DNA from: an uncultured Nitrosomonadales bacterium
GTDB lineage: Bacteria > Pseudomonadota > Gammaproteobacteria > Burkholderiales > Gallionellaceae
Assembly: GCA_903934275.1 (NCBI GenBank)
Contig: CAIZNF010000567.1
Location: 1 to 18,579 of the forward strand
DNA length: 18,579 nucleotides
Direction of reading: 5' to 3'
Each line of letters begins with the position of its first letter. Positions within the stretch are counted from its first letter, which is position 1. This document shows positions 1 to 7,261 of this stretch, piece by piece. A model generated the notes under the pieces. It saw only the letters and a list, made by a program, of their open reading frames with translations, was not told where the DNA came from and did no database searches. The position numbers and the translations under genes were made by a program.

Positions 1-490
1 CGCCCGCTGGTTCGCGCAGAGGCGGGCAAGGCGAGGCAATGCTTATACGGTCGGCTACGCCGATTTGGGTTGTGTTTGTAAGGCGTGGTCGCTGCGCGGT
101 ATCGTTCACAGCAGAAGTGCATTTTATTGTTCGCGGCAACGTCACGATGCAGGCATGAATCAAAAGCGCCTCCACCGTCACGCCACCGCTGCCGTGTGCG
201 GGTCGTGCGCGACAACAAAAAAACCATGCCGGACAAAACCCCCGGCACCGGCTTTTTCATTGCCACACACCACCCTGGAGTCAAAGTCAGGTTTGGTCGC
301 TGCGCGTTCTGTTTGATTGTCCCCGCCCACCCAGCCTGTCAGCCTGCCACGCTTCCCATCCGCCCAAGGGGCTCCCTCAATCCGGTCAATCTGTTTCGGA
401 TGCTATAAAATTCGGAGGCGTCTGCGGCAAGCAAGACCGCCTATGAAAAGGTTTTTTGCGGGTTGCCGTTTGATGGTAATAATGATGGGA
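1..490. other. Gene-free or unrecognised left-edge region
   Basis: I recognise no gene here. Frame 2 is open from the left edge to about 316, but its translation is rich in Arg, Cys, Thr and Pro and looks like no family I know. Other ORFs are short and overlap one another. A 13-base string (tggtcgctgcgcg) occurs twice, near 87 and 294. A TGCCGG/CCGGCA stem near 229-251 followed by a short T-run at 262-266 could be a weak plus-strand terminator for a gene lying left of the window. The segment could be the degraded end of a gene or plain intergenic DNA. Confidence 0.4.
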
Positions 491-518
491 TTAAAAACAA
501 AACGCCCCGAAAGGCGCT
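491..518 (-). terminator. Rho-independent terminator after tRNA-Ser
   Basis: Read on the minus strand, a GC-rich hairpin (CGCC, a loop around TTTCGG, GGCG) is followed directly by TTTTGTTTTT. It lies 16 bases beyond the 3' end of the tRNA. It is correctly placed to end transcription of the tRNA, and of any read-through from gloB. Confidence 0.7.
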
Positions 519-533
519 TGTTTGCTTGCTGTG

Positions 534-624
534 TGGCGGAGAAGGGGGGATTCGAACCCCCGTTGGGATGTTATCCCAAACACGCTTTCCAGGCGTGCGA
601 CTTAAACCGCTCATCCACCTCTCC
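534..624 (-). tRNA. tRNA-Ser (anticodon GGA)
   Basis: On the minus strand the acceptor strand GGAGAGG pairs with CTTCTCC, followed by discriminator G and an encoded CCA at 534-536. The anticodon loop reads CTGGAAA on a CACGC/GCGTG-type stem, giving anticodon GGA, which reads UCC and UCU serine codons. The long variable arm (TTGGGAT, AAC, ATCCCAA) is the class II mark of tRNA-Ser. The T arm is GGGGG-TTCGAAT-CCCCC. Length is 88 nt without CCA, normal for this isotype. It lies 41 bp downstream of gloB on the same strand, but it has its own promoter and terminator. Confidence 0.96.
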
Positions 625-635
625 GAAGGGCGCGC

Positions 636-664
636 AGGATAAACCAGAACGCTATTCATGGCAA
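636..664 (-). promoter_or_regulatory. Sigma-70 promoter for tRNA-Ser with GC-rich discriminator
   Basis: Reading the minus strand, TTGCCA (664-659) and TATCCT (641-636) are separated by exactly 17 bases. They sit between the gloB stop codon and the tRNA 5' end at 624. The bases after the -10 box are GCGCGCCC, a GC-rich discriminator of the kind known from stringently controlled stable-RNA promoters. The predicted start lies about 5-6 bases before the mature tRNA, so the leader would be very short. The boxes and spacing are seen; stringent control is inferred. Confidence 0.6.
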
Positions 665-665
665 T

Positions 666-1427
666 CTAAAAGTGGTTCCTCCATTCACGCAAGGCAATAA
701 ATACGCTGAGTTCTCCAGCGTCTGTCAAGCCGCGTTGTTGCAGAGTGCGGATGAGTTCCGGCTGATTGCAGCGCAGGAACGGGTTGGTGGCTTTTTCCAG
801 TGCGATGGTGGAGGGCAGCGTGGGGAGGTTCGCCATAAGCTGTTGCTCAGCTTGTTCGATGCGGCGCAGCAACTCCATGTTATGCGGTTCGCAGGCCAGT
901 GCGAAACGGAGATTGGCTGTTGTATATTCGTGCGCGCTATACACTCGGGTGGTATCGGGTAATTGTGCGAGACGTTGTAGGGAGAGATGCAGTTGTGCCA
1001 GGGTTCCTTCAAAATTTCTGCCGCATCCGGCACCGAACAACACATCGCCGCAAAACAGGATGTCCGGTGCATAGTAGGCAATGTGGTCATTCAGGTGGCC
1101 GGGAATTTCAAGGATGTCAAAATTAATACCAAGCGCATCAAATTTGAGCTGACTACCCTCGTGCAGGTCATGACTGACGTACGGATTGCCGGGGTGCTGT
1201 CTCCCGTACACCGGCACGCTGTATACTTCGCGCAATTTTGTGATGCCGCCGATGTGATCGGCGTGGCGGTGGGTACACAAAATAGCGTTTAATTGGAGCC
1301 CGTGAGTATCAAGGAAATCCAGCACCGGCGCGGCCTCGCCGGGATCGACCACTGCGGCATACCGGCTATTGTGGAGCGCCCAGATGTAGTTGTCTCGCAG
1401 TGCGGGTATGGCGGTAATGTCGGTCAT
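666..1427 (-). CDS. gloB: Hydroxyacylglutathione hydrolase (glyoxalase II)
   Basis: This cytoplasmic metallo-beta-lactamase-fold enzyme hydrolyses S-D-lactoylglutathione to D-lactate and glutathione, the second step of methylglyoxal detoxification. The 253-aa protein has the family's usual length. The metal-binding motif THRHADH is at residues 52-58, with the further ligands H111, D128 and H166 (in SAHEYT). The N-terminus (ITAIPALRDNYIW) is typical of GloB. The motif usually written GHTxGH reads GHLNDH here (110-115), but both histidines are kept. It is divergent from the methyltransferase with only 22 bp between the start codons, so each promoter must lie in or near the other gene's 5' end. 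No strong Shine-Dalgarno sequence precedes the ATG. gloB next to a methyltransferase, rnhA and dnaQ is a conserved arrangement, which supports the call. Confidence 0.95.
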   Translation of the reverse strand: MTDITAIPALRDNYIWALHNSRYAAVVDPGEAAPVLDFLDTHGLQLNAILCTHRHADHIGGITKLREVYSVPVYGRQHPGNPYVSHDLHEGSQLKFDALGINFDILEIPGHLNDHIAYYAPDILFCGDVLFGAGCGRNFEGTLAQLHLSLQRLAQLPDTTRVYSAHEYTTANLRFALACEPHNMELLRRIEQAEQQLMANLPTLPSTIALEKATNPFLRCNQPELIRTLQQRGLTDAGELSVFIALREWRNHF

Positions 1428-1449
1428 GGGGTAAATTGGAAAAGAGAAG

Positions 1450-2223
1450 ATGCCGAATTGTAAGTTAACTGCGCAAAGTTTGAGCGAGTGGTTTGCTACT
1501 CCGCAGGGAGGCTATGTGCAGGTGCGCGAACAGGCGTATTTTGACCGTACGGTGAGCGATATATTCGGCTACAACGCGCTGCAGTTGGGGTTGCCTGAGC
1601 ATGATTTTTTGCGCAGCAGCCGTATGCCGTTGCGCTTTAGTGCCGGTGATCAGGCGGGGAATGCCGTGCGGTTGTGTTGCGCGGAATTGCCGATTGCCAG
1701 CGCCAGTATGGATTTGGTATTGGTACCGCATACCCTCGAATTTTCCGAAAACCCGCATCAGATTCTGCGGGAGGTGGAACGAATTTTGATGCCGGAAGGC
1801 AGTCTTGTCATCAGTGGCTTCAACCCGCGCAGTCTTTGGGGGATGCGCCGCGCGCTGGGCAACAGGGAGTGTTATCCGTGGAACGGCAATTTTATCGCAT
1901 TGCCGCGCCTCAAGGATTGGCTGGCGCTGCTCGGCTTTGAAGTGGCGGGTGGCCGATTTGCCGCTTATGCACCGCCGTTTCGCAAGAGTAAATGGTTGGA
2001 ACGCTACGCTTTTATGGAGGCGGCGGGCGATCGCTGGTGGGCGGTGAGCGGCGGGATATATTTTTTGCATGCGATCAAACGTGTGCATGGCATGCGGTTG
2101 ATCAAGCCGCAGTGGAATAAGGGTTTGGTGGAAAGGTTGCTGCCTGTTGCACCAAAATTAAATAACAAGATTACGCAGCGAGAGGGAGTCGCGCGCAGTA
2201 CCTCTACAGAAACATTTAAATAG
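1450..2223 (+). CDS. Class I SAM-dependent methyltransferase, YafS-like
   Basis: This 257-aa protein has a methyltransferase type 11-like core. An acidic/hydrophobic stretch SMDLVLVPHTLEF (about residues 85-98, motifs II/III) is followed by a helix and the strand-turn ILMPEGSLVISGFNP (about 111-125, post-motif II region). The glycine-rich SAM loop (motif I, expected near residues 40-50) is degenerate: YNALQLGLPEHDFL, with no GxGxG. SAM binding is therefore likely by family but not shown by a clean motif. Its position between gloB and rnhA matches E. coli yafS, whose substrate I do not know. It starts 22 bp from the divergent gloB start, behind a purine-rich GAAAAGAGAAG, and ends 9 bp before rnhA, so it is probably co-transcribed with rnhA. 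Confidence 0.8.
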   Translation: MPNCKLTAQSLSEWFATPQGGYVQVREQAYFDRTVSDIFGYNALQLGLPEHDFLRSSRMPLRFSAGDQAGNAVRLCCAELPIASASMDLVLVPHTLEFSENPHQILREVERILMPEGSLVISGFNPRSLWGMRRALGNRECYPWNGNFIALPRLKDWLALLGFEVAGGRFAAYAPPFRKSKWLERYAFMEAAGDRWWAVSGGIYFLHAIKRVHGMRLIKPQWNKGLVERLLPVAPKLNNKITQREGVARSTSTETFK

Positions 2224-2232
2224 TTTTCAGAA

Positions 2233-2685
2233 ATGAATAAAGAGATCATAGAAATTTTTACCGACGGCGCGTGCAAAGGCAATCCTGGCGTGGGCGGTTG
2301 GGGCGCATTGCTGCGAACCAAGGGCAATGAGCGCGAGTTATTCGGCGGCGAGGCGCATACCACCAATAATCGTATGGAGCTTATGGGGGCGATTTCAGCG
2401 CTGGAGGCGTTGAAGCGGCATTGCCATGTCAAGCTGCATACCGACTCGAAATATGTGCTGCAAGGCATAACCGAGTGGTTGGAGGGTTGGAAAAAACGCG
2501 GCTGGAAGACGGCGGACAAAAAGCCGGTGAAGAACGAAGACTTGTGGCGCAGGCTGGATGCGTTGGCAGTGCAACATCAGATTGAATGGATATGGGTCAA
2601 GGGGCACGCCGGGCACGATGGCAATGAACGTGCCGATGTGTTGGCGAATCGCGGTGTGGAAGATTTTCTGAACAGGAAGTTGTAG
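2233..2685 (+). CDS. rnhA: Ribonuclease HI
   Basis: RNase HI cuts the RNA strand of RNA-DNA hybrids, removing R-loops and primers. The protein is 150 aa, close to the usual 150-155. The catalytic carboxylates are in place: D11 ([11 protein letters not shown]), E49 (NNRMEL), D71 (HTDSKYV) and D135 (NERADVLAN), with the mobile-loop histidine H125 (VKGHAGH). The basic protrusion [21 protein letters not shown] (about 85-105) is the substrate-binding handle of the bacterial type I enzyme. The stop codon TAG lies inside the first copy of a 55-bp palindromic element. The last 36 codons are repeated downstream as part of a tandem duplication. The gene sits upstream of dnaQ as in many proteobacteria, but here on the same strand. 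Confidence 0.97.
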   Translation: MNKEIIEIFTDGACKGNPGVGGWGALLRTKGNERELFGGEAHTTNNRMELMGAISALEALKRHCHVKLHTDSKYVLQGITEWLEGWKKRGWKTADKKPVKNEDLWRRLDALAVQHQIEWIWVKGHAGHDGNERADVLANRGVEDFLNRKL

Positions 2686-2736
2686 GTCGGGTTGCACCCG
2701 ATATTTTTGGGATGCGGCGGGTAGAACCCGCCCTAC
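2682..2736 (+). repeat. 55-bp double-hairpin palindromic element, copy 1
   Basis: The outer ends GTAGGTCGGGTT and AACCCGCCCTAC form an 11/12 inverted repeat. Inside are two compact hairpins, CGGGT-TGC-ACCCG and GCGGGT-AGA-ACCCGC, separated by ATATTTTTGGGATG. The arrangement could fold as one long stem or as two stem-loops. It resembles REP/MITE-like intergenic elements known in betaproteobacteria. The rnhA stop codon lies within the left end. It may act as an mRNA-stability element or a weak terminator between rnhA and dnaQ; that role is inferred. Confidence 0.8.
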
Positions 2737-2754
2737 AGAAACGGACAAAATTTT

Positions 2755-2874
2755 ATGAGGCGAAATCAGATTGAATGGATATGGGTCAAGGGGCACGCCG
2801 GGCACGATGGCAATGAACGTGCCGATGTATTGGCGAATCGCGGTGTGGAAGATTTTCTGAACAGGAAGTTGTAG
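2755..2874 (+). pseudogene. Duplicated RNase HI C-terminal fragment fused to the old dnaQ start
   Basis: The first copy of the dnaQ start codon (ATG AGG CGA) reads in frame into a second copy of the rnhA tail. It gives a 39-codon open frame, [17 protein letters not shown] to NRKL, ending at TAG. It keeps the H125/D135-equivalent residues but lacks D11, E49 and D71, so it cannot be an RNase H. Since it uses a copy of the dnaQ translation start it may still be translated. I call it a by-product of the tandem duplication. Confidence 0.75.
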
Positions 2875-2925
2875 GTCGGGTTGCACCCGGCATTTTTGGA
2901 ATGCGGCGGGTAGAACCCGCCCTAC
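2871..2925 (+). repeat. 55-bp double-hairpin palindromic element, copy 2
   Basis: This is the second copy of the element at 2682-2736, offset exactly 189 bases, with the same outer inverted repeat and both inner hairpins. The central spacer reads GCATTTTTGGAATG instead of ATATTTTTGGGATG, so both hairpin stems are conserved while the linker varies. It ends 17 bases before the functional dnaQ start. Confidence 0.8.
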
Positions 2926-2942
2926 AAAAACAGGCAAGATTT

Positions 2943-3647
2943 ATGAGACGAATTGTAGTCGATACTGAAACCACCGGGCTTGACCCAAAACAGGGGCATC
3001 GTATCATCGAACTGGCGGCGATTGAACTGGACGGGCGCAAGTTGTCTTTGCGTCGTTTTCACCGTTATCTCAACCCTGAACGGGAGATCGAAGCAGGGGC
3101 GGTCGCGGTGCATGGATTGACCTACGAGCGTTTGCAAAATGAGGCAAAGTTTGCCGATGTCGCGGCCAGTTTTATGGAGTTCGTCGAAGGCGCGGAGCTT
3201 ATTATTCATAATGCTCCGTTCGACATGAGCTTTATCAATCACGAGATGGAATTGATCGGGTTGCCGCCATTGCAGAATAAAGTGATTGATACGTTGAAGG
3301 TCGCGCGCGAAATGCATCCGGGCAAGAAAAACAGCCTGAATGCGCTGTGTTCCCGCTATGAAATCGACAACTCGCATCGCAGCCTGCATGGTGCGTTGCT
3401 GGATACCGAGTTGCTAGCCGAAGTTTATTTCGCCATGACGCGAGGCCAAGAAAGCTTGCTTGGCGACGACCTCGCGCCCAAGGTACGCCAACCTGCGGTG
3501 TTGAGCGCAGATGCGTCGCGCCCCAAACTGCGCGTATTGCTGCCAAGCGCTGAAGAGCTGGCCGAGCACGCGCAACAATTGATAGATATCGACAAGGCCA
3601 GCAAGGGCGCGTGTTTGTGGAAAAAACTGGACAGTGTGGCTTTATAG
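2943..3647 (+). CDS. dnaQ: DNA polymerase III epsilon subunit (3'-5' proofreading exonuclease)
   Basis: Epsilon proofreads newly made DNA inside the Pol III core. I chose the ATG at 2943, giving 234 aa, because the family begins right before the ExoI motif (MRRIVVDTETTG); the in-frame ATG at 2901 would only translate the hairpin element. The DEDDh residues are all present: D7 and E9 (ExoI), D94 in HNAPFDMSF (ExoII), and H149 and D154 in HGALLDTELLAEVY (ExoIII). QESLL at 169-173 matches the internal beta-clamp-binding motif of epsilon. The C-terminal tail (about 185-234) is where this subunit binds the polymerase alpha PHP domain. The ribosome-binding site is weak (CAGGCAAG). Both its upstream region and its start are products of the tandem duplication. 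Confidence 0.96.
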   Translation: MRRIVVDTETTGLDPKQGHRIIELAAIELDGRKLSLRRFHRYLNPEREIEAGAVAVHGLTYERLQNEAKFADVAASFMEFVEGAELIIHNAPFDMSFINHEMELIGLPPLQNKVIDTLKVAREMHPGKKNSLNALCSRYEIDNSHRSLHGALLDTELLAEVYFAMTRGQESLLGDDLAPKVRQPAVLSADASRPKLRVLLPSAEELAEHAQQLIDIDKASKGACLWKKLDSVAL

Positions 3648-3814
3648 AGCCGCTGGCTGAAACCTGCGGAATGGGTTCATCTTATTGTGAGATGTCGTGG
3701 GACGCATTCCATGCCCCAATGGCAATAGTGCGTGGAGCACGTCATCCTATCTTATTGTTTTTAAAAAAATGAAATTAATTAACAAGCGCTCTTCCCGAGC
3801 ATTCTGGAACGAAT

Positions 3815-5032
3815 ATGAAAAATGATGTAATTGTTATTGGCTCCGGCGCGGCGGGCATGATGTGTGCCCTGCATGCCGGACAGCGCGGGCGTTCCGTGGT
3901 GTTGCTCGACCATGCCAAGAAGCTTGCGGAGAAAATCCGCATCTCCGGTGGCGGGCATTGCAACTTCACAAACCTCAACACCAAGCCGGAGAATTTTATT
4001 TCCGCGAACCCAAGCTTTTGTCGTTCCGCGCTGGCGCGCTACACGCCGCAGGATTTCATCGCGCTATTACAAAAACACAACATCGGTTATCACGAAAAAA
4101 TCTCCGGGCAATTATTCTGTGATGATGAATCGGAAGTGGTTGTTGCAATGCTGCGCGAGGAGTGCGATGCGGCAGGCGTAAAACGCTTTATGAACTGCGA
4201 GATCGGGGAGATCAAGCGTTCTCCTCTAACGCACTCAGGGGAGGAACCCAATGAGAAGGTGAAATACCACGTCAGCACTTCGCGCGGCGAATTCGAAGCG
4301 AAGTCGTTGGTGGTCGCCACCGGCGGCCTGTCCATCCCCAATACCGGCGCAACGCCGTTCGGTTATCACGTCGCCGAACAATTTGGCATTCCCATTTCAA
4401 AGCTCAAGCCTGGCCTGGTACCGCTGAGTTTCGCGCCGGATGACTGGAAGCCTTACGCCGATCTGACCGGCGTTTCATTCGATGCGATTGTCACCGTTGG
4501 CAAACGCTCGTTCCGCGAAAATGTGCTGGTGACCCATCGCGGCCTGAGCGGCCCGGCGATACTGCAAATCTCCTCATACTGGCAGCATGGCCAGCCGCTG
4601 CATATCAACCTGTTGCCGGATTGCGCTATGGCTACCCTGTTGGATGAACAAAAGGCCAGCAAAAAATTGCTCAGCAATTACCTGACGCAATGGTTCCCTA
4701 GGAGTTTTTCCGATGTGTGGTGTGCGCAGTTAACCGAGCATCAGAAAATCGAGAACAAACCGCTGAACCAATACAACGACAAACAGCGCAAGCAAATTGC
4801 CGCGCAACTGCACGACTGGCAGATTACACCAAGCGGCACATTGGGCTACACCAAGGCGGAGGTGACCTGCGGTGGAATCGACACGCGCGCATTGTCATCG
4901 AAAACCATGGAATGCAATGATTTTCCCGGCCTGTATTTCATCGGCGAAGTGGTGGATGTGACCGGGCAACTGGGTGGCTATAACTTTCAGTGGGCATGGG
5001 CATCTGGCTATGCTGCGGGCCAGGCTGTTTGA
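3815..5032 (+). CDS. BaiN/HI0933-type NAD(P)/FAD-dependent oxidoreductase
   Basis: This 405-aa flavoprotein has the Rossmann FAD motif VIGSGAAGMMCALHAG at 7-22. It also has the family signature IRISGGGHCNFTN (41-53), a second dinucleotide-type motif VVATGGLSIPNTGATPFG (166-183), and the C-terminal FAD-contact block FIGEVVDVTGQLGGYNFQWAWASGYAAG (375-402). This is the YhiN/HI0933 group, whose best-described relatives are the bile-acid reductase BaiN and related enzymes; the substrate of proteobacterial members is not established. A short hydrophilic segment (about 135-148, KRSPLTHSGEEPNE) is encoded by DNA with CTCC/GGAG inverted symmetry and may be a small insertion. Upstream, 167 bp separate it from dnaQ, including an A/T-rich stretch just before the gene. 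GGAACGA lies before the ATG. Confidence 0.9.
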   Translation: MKNDVIVIGSGAAGMMCALHAGQRGRSVVLLDHAKKLAEKIRISGGGHCNFTNLNTKPENFISANPSFCRSALARYTPQDFIALLQKHNIGYHEKISGQLFCDDESEVVVAMLREECDAAGVKRFMNCEIGEIKRSPLTHSGEEPNEKVKYHVSTSRGEFEAKSLVVATGGLSIPNTGATPFGYHVAEQFGIPISKLKPGLVPLSFAPDDWKPYADLTGVSFDAIVTVGKRSFRENVLVTHRGLSGPAILQISSYWQHGQPLHINLLPDCAMATLLDEQKASKKLLSNYLTQWFPRSFSDVWCAQLTEHQKIENKPLNQYNDKQRKQIAAQLHDWQITPSGTLGYTKAEVTCGGIDTRALSSKTMECNDFPGLYFIGEVVDVTGQLGGYNFQWAWASGYAAGQAV

Positions 5033-5081
5033 CGAATAATTACTGTTTCTCAATGCATTTTGTCCGCTGTTTTGATGCATA

Positions 5082-5092
5082 TTTAAGGAGAG
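5082..5092 (+). promoter_or_regulatory. Strong Shine-Dalgarno for the EF-hand protein
   Basis: AAGGAGAG lies a few bases before ATG 5096. It is one of the best ribosome-binding sites in the window and fixes this start. Confidence 0.7.
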
Positions 5093-5095
5093 CTT

Positions 5096-7231
5096 ATGGC
5101 TTCTTCACATACATGGAATTTTTTTCGCGCCGGCGGATTTGATCAGGTGCAACTTGATACCGGCGCAGATTTGCTGGCGCTCAGGGAGCTGGATCAAAAG
5201 CTGTGGGTAGCCCTGAGTTGCCCGACGCGCGGCATCGAGTTTGATACAAAAACACTGGATTTGATCGATGCCGATGGCGATGGCTATGTACGCGCCAATG
5301 AAGTGCTGGCGGCTATCGCTTGGGCTGGTGTGTTGCTGAAGAATGCCGATTTATTAGTCGGGGGAGCGGATAGTCTGGCATTGGCCGACATAGAAGACTG
5401 TAGCGAAGCGGGCAAGCAGGTGTTGGCTTCAGCGCGGCACATCTTGAAAAGCCTCGGCAAGACCGATGCGGAGAGCATCTCGCTGGCTGATATGGCCGAC
5501 ATTGAGAAATTTGTAGCAAGCCTGGAATTCAACGGTGACGGGGTAATTTGTGCCGAGCAAGTCGCAAATATAGAGTTGCGCGCAACTGTCAACGATATTG
5601 TCAAATGCGCCGGATCGGTAGCGGATTTGGGTGGGGGAGAGGGGATCAATAAGGATATCGCAGCCAGGTTTTTTGCCGATGTGACCGCCTATTCGGATTG
5701 GCATGCCAGGGGCGGGGGTGACGCGGCAGTTCAGTTGTTGGGCGACAAAACACAGGCGGCGGCTGATGTTTTTCACGCCGTCAAGGATAAAGTCAGCGAC
5801 TATTTCACGCGCTGCCAGTTAGCGGCATACGATGCGCGCGCCGCCGTACCATTAAGCCGTTCTATCGAAGATTACCAGCGACTTGCCGCGCAAAACCTTT
5901 CTGCACAAAATCAGGAGGTGGCCAACTTTCCGCTGGCGATGATAGAAGCAGATAAGCCATTGCCATTGGTCTCCGGCATCAATCCGGTTTGGCAGGGCAA
6001 GATTGAAACGCTGCGAGAGCAAGTTGTCGCGCCGCTGCTTGGCGATAAAAAGACCTTGGGCGCGCCGGAATGGGCCGAATTGTGCGCAAAATTTGCAGCG
6101 TTCGAAGCTTGGCAGGCGGATAAACCTGCAACCGATGTCGAACAACTCGGTATTGTGCGCATAAGAGAGATTTTCGGTAGCGGGCACAAGGAGGCAATCG
6201 ATGATTTGGTCGCTCAGGATAAGGCTGTCGAAACCGAAGTGAAGGCCATTCGTTCAGTGGAAAAATTGCTGCGCTACAACCGTGATTTGTTTTGTCTGGT
6301 GAACAATTTTGTATCGTTTCATAATTTTTACACCAGTAACGACAAAGCGATATTTCAGGCTGGCACGCTCTACCTGGACGGGCGCAGTTGCGAGCTGTGC
6401 GTCAGAGTCGAGGATGTGGTCAAGCACGCCGGATTCGCTAATACGAGCGGCATTTGTCTGGTGTATTGCGATTGCGTGCGCAATGGTGGCGCGGAAAAAA
6501 TGAGTATCGCTGCCGCATTTACTGCGGGCGACTCGGATTTTTTGCTGGTCGGGCGCAACGGCATCTTTTACGACCGCAAGGGGCGGGATTGGAATGCCAG
6601 CATCGTGCGCATCATCGACCATCCGATAAGTATTCGCCAAGCGTTTTGGTCGCCATATAAAAAATTGTCCAAGGTGATCGGCGAACAGATGCAAAAATTG
6701 GCCGCATCGAAAGCCAGTTCGGTGGAAGACAAGATGCTCAGGGCTGTGGTGGCTGGCAGTAATCCGGTGGTAGATATACCTGTCGCGCCGCCCAAACCGC
6801 CCTTCGACGTGGGCAAATTTGCCGGTATTTTTGCAGCGATAGGTTTGGCAATCGGTGCCATCGGCGGCATTCTCGCTTCGGTCGTCAGCGGATTGCTGGG
6901 GCTGAAGCTCTGGCAAATGCCTCTAGCGGTAATCGGTCTGATGTCGCTGATTTCCGGCCCGGCTATGCTGATGGCATGGTTCAAGTTGAAGAAGCGCAAC
7001 CTCGGCCCGATACTGGATGCCTGCGGTTGGGCGATCAACGCGCGGCTGCTCATCAATATTCCATTCGGTACCTCGTTGACTGGCTTGGCCGATTTGCCGG
7101 AAGGCGCGCAGCGCTCGCTGGTTGATCCATTTGCCGAAAAACAAGTTGTTTGGCCTTATTATTTGGCGATTGCGGCGTGTATCTGCGCATTGATCGGCTT
7201 TTGGTACGCCGGTTTTTTCGGGGATAGGTGA
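5096..7231 (+). CDS. EF-hand calcium-binding membrane protein of unknown function
   Basis: This 711-aa protein has no signal peptide. Residues 58-69 (DADGDGYVRANE) form a complete canonical EF-hand loop with D at positions 1, 3 and 5, G at 6 and E at 12. A second, degenerate EF-like segment follows at about 144-155 (EFNGDGVICAEQ). The middle (about 250-540) is soluble, with some charged helices (for example 365-395) and two cysteine-bearing patches (SCELC 431-435, CLVYCDC 454-460). A proline-rich linker (PVAPPKPP, 562-569) leads to a C-terminal membrane region with helices at about 573-603, 606-628 and 685-705. It reads as a large cytoplasmic calcium-sensing domain anchored by its C-terminus; that topology is inferred. 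I do not recognise the family and assign no reaction. It starts 63 bp after the flavoprotein gene, so co-transcription is possible. It converges on ugd with a 30-bp gap and no clear terminator. Confidence 0.85.
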   Translation: MASSHTWNFFRAGGFDQVQLDTGADLLALRELDQKLWVALSCPTRGIEFDTKTLDLIDADGDGYVRANEVLAAIAWAGVLLKNADLLVGGADSLALADIEDCSEAGKQVLASARHILKSLGKTDAESISLADMADIEKFVASLEFNGDGVICAEQVANIELRATVNDIVKCAGSVADLGGGEGINKDIAARFFADVTAYSDWHARGGGDAAVQLLGDKTQAAADVFHAVKDKVSDYFTRCQLAAYDARAAVPLSRSIEDYQRLAAQNLSAQNQEVANFPLAMIEADKPLPLVSGINPVWQGKIETLREQVVAPLLGDKKTLGAPEWAELCAKFAAFEAWQADKPATDVEQLGIVRIREIFGSGHKEAIDDLVAQDKAVETEVKAIRSVEKLLRYNRDLFCLVNNFVSFHNFYTSNDKAIFQAGTLYLDGRSCELCVRVEDVVKHAGFANTSGICLVYCDCVRNGGAEKMSIAAAFTAGDSDFLLVGRNGIFYDRKGRDWNASIVRIIDHPISIRQAFWSPYKKLSKVIGEQMQKLAASKASSVEDKMLRAVVAGSNPVVDIPVAPPKPPFDVGKFAGIFAAIGLAIGAIGGILASVVSGLLGLKLWQMPLAVIGLMSLISGPAMLMAWFKLKKRNLGPILDACGWAINARLLINIPFGTSLTGLADLPEGAQRSLVDPFAEKQVVWPYYLAIAACICALIGFWYAGFFGDR

Positions 7232-7261
7232 GCGGTAAATTTAAACCCGCCAATATTCTGC

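Larger units (their letters stand above)
2577..2945 (+). repeat. Tandem duplication (unit about 189 bp) of the rnhA 3' end through the dnaQ start
   Basis: Bases from 2577 (atcagattgaatgg) recur from 2765 at an offset of 189. They include the last 36 codons of rnhA, the 55-bp hairpin element, an A-rich spacer and an ATGAGRCGA start. The first unit runs straight into the second: ATGAGGCGA followed by AATCAGATTG. I see only a few substitutions (for example GTG/GTA in the RNase H part and CCGATA/CCGGCA in the hairpin element) and a one-base indel before the ATG. The event is therefore relatively recent but not brand new. Confidence 0.95.

Noticed and set aside
65..408. Overlapping small plus-strand frames at the left edge
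   Set aside because: Low-complexity Arg/Cys/Pro composition, no ribosome-binding site and mutual overlap. They may include the tail of a broken gene but nothing supports a call.
317..700. 127-codon plus-strand frame across the tRNA region
   Set aside because: It reads through the antisense of tRNA-Ser and its promoter and terminator, so it cannot be a genuine gene.
1465..2088. 207-codon minus-strand frame opposite the methyltransferase
   Set aside because: The plus-strand gene fits the conserved gloB-rnhA context and the methyltransferase fold; the antisense product resembles nothing.
2901..2942. Upstream ATG extending dnaQ by 14 residues
   Set aside because: The extension translates the palindromic element; epsilon subunits begin just before the DTETTG motif, matching ATG 2943.
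2577..2945. CRISPR array
   Set aside because: Only two units of 189 bp containing coding sequence; no short regular repeats with spacers and no cas genes.
3648..3814. Terminator after dnaQ
   Set aside because: Short inverted stretches (CATCT/AGATG, GTGC/GCAC) are present but no GC-rich stem with a following T-run.
6254..6916. 220-codon minus-strand frame opposite the EF-hand protein
   Set aside because: No motif and no ribosome-binding site; the plus-strand gene is continuous with a strong start and domains.
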